Below, piece by piece: positions 49,844 through 57,768 of a stretch of DNA of 64,000 bases; position 1 is the first letter of the stretch, and every line of letters begins with the position of its first letter. The stretch covers positions 1,054,001 through 1,118,000 of the forward strand of contig NZ_CP032685.1 of NCBI RefSeq assembly GCF_003627795.1, in the 5' to 3' direction. Origin of the DNA: Rhizobium sp. CCGE531 (GTDB taxonomy: Bacteria; Pseudomonadota; Alphaproteobacteria; Rhizobiales; Rhizobiaceae). A program made the translations under genes and the position numbers. Under the pieces are notes generated by a model. That model searched no databases and was not told the origin of the DNA. It was given only the letters and a program-made list of their open reading frames with translations.

Positions 49844-50653
49844 TCATATGGATCGACCCGCTTGGCGTTGCATGAGCAGCGAACGCAGTGCCACGACCAC
49901 CACGCAAACGCTGGAGACAAGAAAGATTGCGCCGGACATGGCGTAAATCGTTGGCGAAGCGCCGGCATTCATCTTGCCGAACAACACCACCGGCAACGTG
50001 TTTTGGCGACCGGCCAGGTAGAAGGCGCGCGTAAACTCGTTGAAGGACAGCAGGAACGAAAAGATGAAGGCGCTGACGAGACCCGGGCGGATCAAAGGCA
50101 GGGTAATATCCAGGAATTGCCGGAGGCGGCTCGCACCAAGATCGTCCGCCGCCATCAGATAGGTCCGCTTGACGGCGGCAAAGCTTGTCAGGATGACGAT
50201 GAAGGCAAAAGGCATTGCCCACAGCAGATGGCCGGCAATGACCGTCAAGGCCGAAGCCTTCACGCCGGCGCGGCTGAGAACGGTCGATAGCGCCAGTCCC
50301 TGGATGACGCCCGGCACGAACATCGGCAGAAGCACCGTCAGGAACCACAGGCTGCGGCCGCGGTGCAACTCGCGATATGCCAGCGCCGCGCCGAGCGACA
50401 GCAAGGTCGCTATGATAGCCGTCGCAAGCGCGATGACGATCGATTGGCCGAGCGCGGCAACGAGGGCGCTTTCCGCTCCGAGCGCGAGATACCATTTCAG
50501 CGTGATGTCGGAAAAATGCGGCAGGCCCGGCTGCAGCGCCGGATTGAACGAGACGCCGAGCAGATAGAGCGGCGGCGCATAGATCACGGCGAGACCGATA
50601 ACGGTCAGCGTCCAGATGACGATGCGCGGTGTCGTTCCCTCCCTGACGATCAT
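49844..50653 (-). CDS. ABC transporter permease (PotC-like)
   Basis: A 269-aa inner-membrane permease with six helices. The binding-protein-dependent transport motif (YLMAADDLGASRLRQFLDITLPLIRPGLVSAFIFSFLLSFNEF) is the EAA loop that docks the ATPase. It resembles PotC of spermidine/putrescine importers. It starts in a 4-bp overlap with the other permease and is the last gene of the hydantoinase-transport operon. Confidence 0.92.
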   Translation of the reverse strand: MIVREGTTPRIVIWTLTVIGLAVIYAPPLYLLGVSFNPALQPGLPHFSDITLKWYLALGAESALVAALGQSIVIALATAIIATLLSLGAALAYRELHRGRSLWFLTVLLPMFVPGVIQGLALSTVLSRAGVKASALTVIAGHLLWAMPFAFIVILTSFAAVKRTYLMAADDLGASRLRQFLDITLPLIRPGLVSAFIFSFLLSFNEFTRAFYLAGRQNTLPVVLFGKMNAGASPTIYAMSGAIFLVSSVCVVVVALRSLLMQRQAGRSI

Positions 50654-51504
50654 TGGCCACGCTCCTCGAACAACGAGGAGAGGCCGAATATGGCGTCTCC
50701 TATCAGCACCAGCCCGAAGACGATGACGAGCATCAGTGTCGAGATCGCAAAGGCGAGTGGGAAATTGGCGACGCGCATGACGTCGTTGATCATCACGGAC
50801 ACGATCGATGCACCGGCGCCGCCGAGCATCTGCACTTCGGTCGACGAACCGGCGACCATGACGAAGACAAACAGGAACCCAGCGAAAACGCCTGAATAGG
50901 TCAGCGGCAGCAGCACGGTGCGCGCCATCGTCCAGAAGCCTGCGCCGAGATCGCGCGACGCCGCCAGGGCGATCGGATCGACGCGGCGCATCGACAGCAG
51001 CACGGGGAAGGTGGCGAACGGCAGATAGGAGGCGACAAGCCCGACGATGACGGCAAAATCGCTGAACAGCAGCCAGTCGAGCGGCGCGTCGGTAATGCCG
51101 GCCTGTTGAAGCAGCGTGTTGATGACGCCGGTGCGGCCAAGCAGCAGCCGCCAGGAAAAGGAGCGGATGAGATAGGATGTGAAAAATGGAATGGTAAGGA
51201 GAGCCGCGAGCAAAACCGATAGCCGGCGCCCGGCAAGAAAATACATCGCATAAGCGGTGGGATAGGCGATGACGAGGCAAATGCTGGCGGTCAGAAACGC
51301 CTTGCCGAGCGTCGACAGAAATACGCTCCAGCGTCCCGCTTCCAGAACGGCGCCATAGGCGGCGACGCTGAATTCCGGCTTGATCCAATAGGTCGCCGAG
51401 TCCCAGGCGCAGAAGCTCCAGACCACGACCAAAACGAGCGGCGCAAGGCCGAGCGCAAGGATCACCGCAAGCGGAGCAGCCAGCAATAGAACTGATGTCT
51501 TCAT
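50650..51504 (-). CDS. ABC transporter permease (PotB-like)
   Basis: A 284-aa permease with six helices. EAA loop is IALAASRDLGAGFWTMARTVLLPLTYSGVFAGFLFVFVM. It is the partner of the PotC-like subunit in a polyamine-type importer. It lies 93 bp after the binding-protein gene. Confidence 0.92.
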   Translation of the reverse strand: MKTSVLLLAAPLAVILALGLAPLVLVVVWSFCAWDSATYWIKPEFSVAAYGAVLEAGRWSVFLSTLGKAFLTASICLVIAYPTAYAMYFLAGRRLSVLLAALLTIPFFTSYLIRSFSWRLLLGRTGVINTLLQQAGITDAPLDWLLFSDFAVIVGLVASYLPFATFPVLLSMRRVDPIALAASRDLGAGFWTMARTVLLPLTYSGVFAGFLFVFVMVAGSSTEVQMLGGAGASIVSVMINDVMRVANFPLAFAISTLMLVIVFGLVLIGDAIFGLSSLFEERGQ

Positions 51505-51596
51505 AGTCTAGTTCCGCTTCTGTCGGCGTTGATCCCATCGGTTCGGGGCCGGCCTGTCCTTGGACAGATGAGCCAGCCCCGGTCCATCGCGTTACA

Positions 51597-52769
51597 TCAG
51601 GCGTTGCGCAGCTTCTGCCACCACTCCTCGTAGAGTTGGAAATTGTCCGGGCGGCAATTCTGCCAGTAGACCTTTCCAGAGAACTTGGCCTTCACATGGT
51701 CGGCGAGCTTGGCAACGTCGTCGGCCTTGTATTCGTCGGGATGGGCCTTGGCGTAGGCGAGATTGTTGTCGGTCGGCACGAGATAGCCGCGCGCCTTGCC
51801 CAGCTCGCAGCCATAGAGGCCGCCAAGCAATGCATCGACGAATTTATGGGCGGCCTCGGCCTTGCCACGCTCCGCGGCACCCTTGAGCAATACCGTGTTG
51901 TTGCCCCAGCCTTCATAGCCTTCGACGGGTGCGGCATATTCCACCTGAAGCCCGCGCTTGCGGCCTTCATAGACGATCGGCTCCCAGCCGGTCATGGCGT
52001 CGACTTCTTCGTTCGCCACCAGCTGGACGCCCTGCTCCCAGCCATTCCAGAAGGTCCGGAACTGCCCGTCCTTCTTGTGCTTGATCAGGAATTCCATGAC
52101 GAGGCCGAGTTCGGATTCCGTCAGGTTGCCCGGCTCCTTGATCGGCTTGTTTTCGGCTTCCTTCAGATAGATGGCCGTGAAGATGGCGCTGTTGATCCAG
52201 GCGTCCTCCATCGCAACCCGGCCCTTGAGCTTCGGATCGAAAATGACGCCGTAGCTGTCGACTTTACCAAGCTTGTCGGGACGGTAGATGATGGAGTCGG
52301 CGTTGACGACGGTCGGGATGCCGTATTGCTTGCCTTCATGGGTCAAGGTCGGGATATCCTTGGCCCATTGCCAGATGCCGGCGAAATTCGGGATCTTGGA
52401 AACGTCCCAGGGCGCGATCAGCCCCTGCTTGGCAAGCTCCTTTTCGGCGCCGCCCTGAAAGCCGCCGACATCGAAAAGATCGTTGGCATTACCGGCGGCA
52501 AGGCGTGCTACGACCGGGCCGACATCGTTGCCGTTGTCGGTGAATTCTGGCGAAACGCCACTCTGGCGCGCAAATTCCTGCCATTTGTCGCCGATGTCGA
52601 GCGTCGCCGTGGCCCAGAATGCAACCGTTGCGTCATCAGCCATGGCCCGCGTCGCCGCCAACCCACCAAAGGAGAGCGCGGCCGCGCCGGCACCCATCAG
52701 TTTGAGCATGTCACGGCGCTGCATGTTGCTCCTCAAAGCGGAGGAGGCGAGATCTCTATCTTTGTTCAT
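51597..52769 (-). CDS. ABC transporter substrate-binding protein (PotD-like, Tat signal)
   Basis: A 390-aa periplasmic binding protein of the spermidine/putrescine class. The N-terminus has a twin-arginine signal (MQRRDMLKLMGAGAAALSFGGLAATRAMA). The mature part shows GIPTVVNADSIIYRPDKLG and MTGWEPIVYEGRKRGLQVEYAAPVEGYEGWGNN. Because it sits with hydantoinase genes, its ligand is more likely a hydantoin or cyclic amide than a polyamine. I use the ATG at 52769, preceded by GAAGGGAATGACGCG. Confidence 0.9.
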   Translation of the reverse strand: MNKDRDLASSALRSNMQRRDMLKLMGAGAAALSFGGLAATRAMADDATVAFWATATLDIGDKWQEFARQSGVSPEFTDNGNDVGPVVARLAAGNANDLFDVGGFQGGAEKELAKQGLIAPWDVSKIPNFAGIWQWAKDIPTLTHEGKQYGIPTVVNADSIIYRPDKLGKVDSYGVIFDPKLKGRVAMEDAWINSAIFTAIYLKEAENKPIKEPGNLTESELGLVMEFLIKHKKDGQFRTFWNGWEQGVQLVANEEVDAMTGWEPIVYEGRKRGLQVEYAAPVEGYEGWGNNTVLLKGAAERGKAEAAHKFVDALLGGLYGCELGKARGYLVPTDNNLAYAKAHPDEYKADDVAKLADHVKAKFSGKVYWQNCRPDNFQLYEEWWQKLRNA

Positions 52770-52817
52770 CGCGTCATTCCCTTCCCTCATTTTTCGCTTG
52801 TTTCAGCCATTCGGGTT

Positions 52818-53915
52818 CTACTCATCGCCTGCAGCCAGGGCCGGTATTCCGGAACGATCGATCAAGAGCGCAGCACCCGGCTTCAGACGCACGCGCACGC
52901 TTTCGCCCGGCAAGGGCGGGGTCGCGTCCGCGCTGGTCGTCAGCACCACACGCTGGCTGTCGGCGAAAGCGAGCGTAACGTCATGGCTGAGTCCGCGATA
53001 GATACTTTCGACAACCTTAAGTTCAATTGTTTCGGCCGCCATCGCGCCAACCGGGACAAGCTCAATTCGGTCGGGGCGGATTGCGACAAGGGCGTCGGCC
53101 GGCGGCGCCACGCCGGAAAAAGTCACGCTCAGCCGTTGGCCAGCGATGATAGCGACGGCCGTTTCGCCAGAAATCGCAATGTTTTCAGGCTTCAGAAGCG
53201 TATCGATACCGACAAAGCGCGCAACGAAAGCATTGGCGGGCGCCTCGAAGAAGCGCGCCGGCACATCGGTCTGCTCGATCCGTCCCTTGTGCATGACAGC
53301 CATGCGGTCGGAAAGGCTGAGCGCCTCGTCCTGATTGTGGGTAACGAGAATGAAGGTCGCGCCGGTGCGCTTGTGGAGCCGCCCGAATTCGTCGCGCATC
53401 TGCTGGCGCAGCCGCTCGTCAAGTCCGGTCAAGGGTTCATCGAGCAGGAGGATGCCCGGCTCCATGACGAGCGCGCGGGCGAGCGCGACGCGCTGGCGCT
53501 GGCCGCCCGAAAGAAGATCGACGTCGCGATCGGCAAAGCCGGAGAGCTCGACGAGGTCAAGGGCATTCTCGACCTTGGTTTTCAGCCCGGCACCGGCAAG
53601 CCCACGCAATTTCAGCCCGTAGCCGACATTCTGCGCAACATTCATATGCGGAAAGAGCCCGAGCGACTGGAAAACGGTATTGACCGGCCGGCGATTGGCC
53701 GGAACGCCGGCCATATCCTTTCCGTCGAAAAGTACGCGGCCCGAAGTCGGCTTGTCGAAACCGCCGATCAGCTTCAACAGCGAACTCTTGCCGCAGCCGG
53801 ACGAGCCGAGCAGCGTAAAGAACTCCCCCGCCCGGATATCGAGCGTCACGTCGTCGACAGCACGCATCGGCCCGAAGCTTCTGACGATATGGTCGAGACT
53901 GATCGCAATCGCCAT
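52818..53915 (-). CDS. ABC transporter ATP-binding protein (PotA-like)
   Basis: A 365-aa ATPase: Walker A GSSGCGKSSLLKLIGG, signature LLSGGQRQRVALARALV, Walker B ILLLDEPLTGLDERLRQQ, switch His in LVTHNQDEALSLSDR, and a C-terminal TOBE domain (about 270-365). It powers the importer encoded downstream. ATG at 53915 follows GGGAGAAGCGTCTGAT and abuts the hyuA stop. Confidence 0.94.
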   Translation of the reverse strand: MAIAISLDHIVRSFGPMRAVDDVTLDIRAGEFFTLLGSSGCGKSSLLKLIGGFDKPTSGRVLFDGKDMAGVPANRRPVNTVFQSLGLFPHMNVAQNVGYGLKLRGLAGAGLKTKVENALDLVELSGFADRDVDLLSGGQRQRVALARALVMEPGILLLDEPLTGLDERLRQQMRDEFGRLHKRTGATFILVTHNQDEALSLSDRMAVMHKGRIEQTDVPARFFEAPANAFVARFVGIDTLLKPENIAISGETAVAIIAGQRLSVTFSGVAPPADALVAIRPDRIELVPVGAMAAETIELKVVESIYRGLSHDVTLAFADSQRVVLTTSADATPPLPGESVRVRLKPGAALLIDRSGIPALAAGDE

Positions 53916-53916
53916 A

Positions 53917-55980
53917 TCAGACGCTTCTCCCATCGCATTCGCGGATGAGCAGCAGCCCCTCCCTGCTCACTTCAAGTTCCTGTCCGGCAACCACCAGCGA
54001 TGTTGCAGTCGCCTCCTCGATGAGGAGCGGGCCGGCGATCTTCTCGGAAGCGGGCAGTTTCGTGCGCTCATAGACGGGGCAGGACACCCAACCAACCGCG
54101 CCGCCGAAATAGACCTTGCGATGTCCCTTGAAGGCCGCCTCCAGCGAACGACCGTCACGATCGAGTTTCGGGATGGCGATGACCGGGCCGTGGAGCACCG
54201 CCTCCAGATGGATCATCGTGATCTCGACCGGCGAACCGGGCAGGCGGAAAGTATAGGCACGCTCATGCGCCGCATGGAAACGTTCCGCAAAGCTTTCGGT
54301 GTCGTCGTCCATTTCGAACAGGGCGAATACGCCATGTTCCTGGCCGCGATACCGGGCTTCGACGCGGCAGACGTAGCGGATCTCGGCAGCGTCGCCCTTG
54401 GAGAAATATTTGACCGCATCCCGTTTCAGCTCGTCGAACCGGTGCTTGAGATTGCCGACGGCCTCCGATGTGAGAGGCGCAAACCAGGTGCTGCGGAAAT
54501 CGGCCCGCGGCTCGGCAGCCAACATGCCCCAGGCCGAAAAGATGCCGGGATGCGGCGGCACTACCGTCATTTTCACCCCGAGGTCGCGCCCGAGGCCGGC
54601 GGCAAGCGCGGGACCGGCGCCGCCGGAAATGACGAAAGCGGCATCGCGCGGATCGTGCCCGCGCTGAACGGTCACAAGCTTCAGCGCATTGATCATCGAG
54701 GCATGGGCGATCTCGACGATGGCAAGTGCTGCATCCTCGACCGATAAGCCCATCGGCTTGGCAACCGTCGCAATCGCGACCGCCGCCTTGGATTTGTCGA
54801 GCTGCATCTGCCCGCCGGCAAAGCTCGCCGGATCGAAAATGCCGAGCGTCAGCAAGGCGTCGGAAAGGGTCGGTTTGTCTCCACCTCTGCCATAGCAGGC
54901 CGGGCCGGGCGTCGAGCCGGCGCTCTCCGGTCCGACGCAAAGCGCGCCGCGCTCGTCGATGCGGGCGATGGAACCGCCGCCGGCGCCGATCTCGACGATG
55001 TCGACCACAGGCACTTGCACCGGATAGCCGGGGGCGATGCGGGTATGCTCGAGCTTGTATTCACTGTCGAGCGTCGGGCGGCTGTCATGGATCAAGGAGC
55101 ATTTTGCCGTCGTGCCGCCAACATCGAGCGACAGCACTTCCGATTCAGCCAGCACGGCGCCGATGCGCGCGGCACCCGCAACGCCGCCGGCCGGACCGGA
55201 CTCGACAAGCGTCAGCGGGCTCATCTGCGCCTGATCGAAGGTGGAGATGCCGCCATTGGACTGCATCGCATAATAGGGGCAAGTGAGGTCGCGTTCCATC
55301 AGCGCGCTTTCGAGCCGGGCGAAATAACGCTTGATGATCGGCTGCACATAGGCGTTGAGCACCGCCGTATTGGAGCGCTCATATTCCCGCCATTGACGCG
55401 AAACCTCGTGGCTGGCGCAGACCGTCACATCAGGCAGCGCTTCCGCGAGCGCCTTGGCGCAGGCGATTTCGTGCTCGGGATTGACGTAGCTGTGGAGGAA
55501 GATCACGGCCACCGCCTCGACCTTGCGGGCGCGGCATTCTCGGATGATCGCCTCGATATCGCCAAGCTCTATGGGCGTCAGCACCCGGCCCTTAGCATCC
55601 ATGCGCTCGCGCACCTCGAAGCGCAGGCTGCGCGGCACGAAGGGCTCGGGGCTTTTGAACTGGAGATTATAGAGATCGGGGCGATTGCCGCGGCCGATTT
55701 CCAATACGTCACGAAAACCGGCTGTTGTCACCAGCGCTGTCTTGACGCCCTTGCGCTCGGTGATCGCGTTGATGACGGTCGTTCCGCCATGGGCGAAGAA
55801 GATCACGTCGCGCGTCGAAAGCCCGTCCTTCTTTTCTGCAAGCTCGATCGCCGCAAGGACGCCTTCGGATTGATCGTGAACGGTCGTCAGGCTCTTGGCA
55901 GTGAAGATCTCGCCCGTGCGCTCATCATAACCGACGAGGTCGGTAAACGTACCGCCCACATCCGTCGCCAGTCTGATCAT
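53917..55980 (-). CDS. hyuA: N-methylhydantoinase A / 5-oxoprolinase family subunit
   Basis: A 687-aa HyuA-type ATP-dependent cyclic-amide hydrolase subunit. N-terminal IRLATDVGGTFTDLVGYDERTGE and internal VLSLDVGGTTAKCSLI are the two actin-like ATP-site halves. FISGGAGPALAAGLGRDLGV-like segments complete the fold. With HyuB it hydrolyses hydantoins, N-methylhydantoin or 5-oxoproline using ATP; the exact substrate is unknown. Its ATG overlaps the hyuB stop. Confidence 0.93.
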   Translation of the reverse strand: MIRLATDVGGTFTDLVGYDERTGEIFTAKSLTTVHDQSEGVLAAIELAEKKDGLSTRDVIFFAHGGTTVINAITERKGVKTALVTTAGFRDVLEIGRGNRPDLYNLQFKSPEPFVPRSLRFEVRERMDAKGRVLTPIELGDIEAIIRECRARKVEAVAVIFLHSYVNPEHEIACAKALAEALPDVTVCASHEVSRQWREYERSNTAVLNAYVQPIIKRYFARLESALMERDLTCPYYAMQSNGGISTFDQAQMSPLTLVESGPAGGVAGAARIGAVLAESEVLSLDVGGTTAKCSLIHDSRPTLDSEYKLEHTRIAPGYPVQVPVVDIVEIGAGGGSIARIDERGALCVGPESAGSTPGPACYGRGGDKPTLSDALLTLGIFDPASFAGGQMQLDKSKAAVAIATVAKPMGLSVEDAALAIVEIAHASMINALKLVTVQRGHDPRDAAFVISGGAGPALAAGLGRDLGVKMTVVPPHPGIFSAWGMLAAEPRADFRSTWFAPLTSEAVGNLKHRFDELKRDAVKYFSKGDAAEIRYVCRVEARYRGQEHGVFALFEMDDDTESFAERFHAAHERAYTFRLPGSPVEITMIHLEAVLHGPVIAIPKLDRDGRSLEAAFKGHRKVYFGGAVGWVSCPVYERTKLPASEKIAGPLLIEEATATSLVVAGQELEVSREGLLLIRECDGRSV

Positions 55981-57668
55981 CCCGCCATCCTCTCTTCATA
56001 TCCGTAGTGGCTGCGGGCCGCCTCGCGGGTGATGTAGCCGTCTTCGATATCGCGGCGAACATGCTCCGGCTCGCGAGCGCTGGGCTCGCCCCAACCGCCG
56101 CCGCCGCCGGTGATGATGCGCACGAGATCGCCGCTGTTCAGTCCGATATGCGGCTCGCGGCCGAAATTGTGGACCTTGCCGCCGTCCTCCACCTGCAGGA
56201 GATTGATGCTGCCGGGCTTGCCTCCTTCGATACCCCAGGGCGGCGTGTCCGTTCGCCCGAAGCTGCAATAGGCTGATACGTCGTCTCCAAGAATCTCATA
56301 ATCGCGGATGACGCCGAAACCGCCGCGACGGCGACCGGCGCCCGATCCCCCCTCGACGTTCAGCGCATAACGGCGCACGAGCAGCGGAAAGCGCGCTTCG
56401 ATGACCTCGACGGAATAATTGTAGGTATCGCCATCGGTCAGCGCGATCAGCGCATTGGCGCCGTCGCCGTCCTTGCTCGCCCCCCAGCCGCCATGCTGCG
56501 GCTCGATATGGATGAACGGCTCACCCATCGCATCCTTGCCGGCGATATAGACGACGCAAAGGCTGGTATAGGAACCGGCGGAGAAGCGCTCGGGCATCAG
56601 CGTGGCGAGGGCCTTCCAGACAAGCTCGGAGGCATGCACCGAGCCTTCGTAATACCAGCCCGTCGGAGAAGGCTTCTCCGCAGTGAAAACCGAGCCTGTC
56701 GGCGCGATGACGTTGAGCGGCCGGAACCAGCCCTCGTTGGAAGGGGCCTCCGGCGCCACCAGCGCCTTGAAGATGGTGCGAACGGCCGATTGCAGCGCAC
56801 CCGCCGCACAATTGACCGGACCCGCAACCGCTGGCGGGCAGCCAGTGAAATCCGCCGTCAGCCGATCGCCGGCGATCGTGACCGCCACCTTGACCCTGAT
56901 GGGGTCGGTGGTGACGCCGTCGCCGTCGATAATGTCCGTCGCTTCATAGACTCCGTCGGGCAGTGCGGCGATGGCGGCGCGCGCCTGCTTCTCGCTCATG
57001 GACAAGAGGCGATCGAATGCCGCCTCCACAACGTCGGTCCCGTATTTGCGGGCCAGTTCGGCCATGCGGCGGGCGGCAACGCGAACGGTCGCCACCTGTG
57101 CGGTGAGATCGCCGATCGCGACGTCAGGCAAACGGACATTCTCGCGGATGATGCGCAGGACTTCTCCGGAGAAGCGATCGCTGCGCACCACTTTCACGCC
57201 CGGCAAGCGCAACCCCTCCTGAAAGACGGAGGTGGCATTGGGTGCAAGCGAGCCCGGAACCGAGCCGCCGACATCAAGATAATGGGCAACGTTGATGGCA
57301 TAGGCCAGAATCCGTCCTTCGAAGAAGATCGGCTTGACGATGGCGAAATCGCAGGCATGCGTGCCGCCGGAATAGGGGTCGTTCGTCAGGAGAATGTCGC
57401 CGTCTTCCAGATCATCGCCATAGAGCGCGATCAATGATTTGACCTGCGTGCCGAAGGTGCCGGTGAACAGCGTGATGCCATTCATCTGCGCCACGAGCTC
57501 TCCTTCAGGCGTCAGGAGACCGCAGGCAAAATCAAGCACCTCATAGATGACCGGGCTCATCGAGGTCCTGGCCATGACCACGCCCATCTCGTCGACGGTG
57601 GCTGCCAGCTTGCCCTCGATAATCTCCTGCGTCACCGGATCGACGACGACCACGAATCTACCCCGCAT
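55977..57668 (-). CDS. hyuB: N-methylhydantoinase B family subunit
   Basis: A 563-aa HyuB: opening VDPVTQEIIEGKLAATVDEMGVVMARTSMSPVIYEVLDFACGLLTPEGELVAQ; later LTNDPYSGGTHACDFAIVKPIF and a Gly-rich end GGGGGWGEPSAREPEHVRRDI. Partner of HyuA. The start is ambiguous: the ATG at 57668 is itself part of TATAAT on the coding strand, and a GTG at 57653 is an alternative. First structural gene of the operon, downstream of the LAL regulator. Confidence 0.92.
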   Translation of the reverse strand: MRGRFVVVVDPVTQEIIEGKLAATVDEMGVVMARTSMSPVIYEVLDFACGLLTPEGELVAQMNGITLFTGTFGTQVKSLIALYGDDLEDGDILLTNDPYSGGTHACDFAIVKPIFFEGRILAYAINVAHYLDVGGSVPGSLAPNATSVFQEGLRLPGVKVVRSDRFSGEVLRIIRENVRLPDVAIGDLTAQVATVRVAARRMAELARKYGTDVVEAAFDRLLSMSEKQARAAIAALPDGVYEATDIIDGDGVTTDPIRVKVAVTIAGDRLTADFTGCPPAVAGPVNCAAGALQSAVRTIFKALVAPEAPSNEGWFRPLNVIAPTGSVFTAEKPSPTGWYYEGSVHASELVWKALATLMPERFSAGSYTSLCVVYIAGKDAMGEPFIHIEPQHGGWGASKDGDGANALIALTDGDTYNYSVEVIEARFPLLVRRYALNVEGGSGAGRRRGGFGVIRDYEILGDDVSAYCSFGRTDTPPWGIEGGKPGSINLLQVEDGGKVHNFGREPHIGLNSGDLVRIITGGGGGWGEPSAREPEHVRRDIEDGYITREAARSHYGYEERMAG

Positions 57669-57746
57669 TATAATATTCGCACGAGTGCAGATTAGGTGTT
57701 TTTTCGTCCATCGAAAGCCTTCCCGATGGGTGGGCGCATATGCCGA

Positions 57747-57768
57747 AACCTACCCGTTCGGGTAGGTT
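57747..57768. promoter_or_regulatory. Perfect hairpin/palindrome between LAL gene and hyuB
   Basis: AACCTACCC (57747-57755) and GGGTAGGTT (57760-57768): 9-bp perfect arms, 4-bp centre, overlapping the LAL stop codon and about 80 bp upstream of hyuB. A terminator is unlikely because no T-run follows. Confidence 0.55.

Noticed and set aside
51636..53948. 770-codon open frame antisense to the binding protein and ABC ATPase
   Set aside because: High-GC codon-position shadow of two well-supported genes; no family resemblance and no ribosome site.
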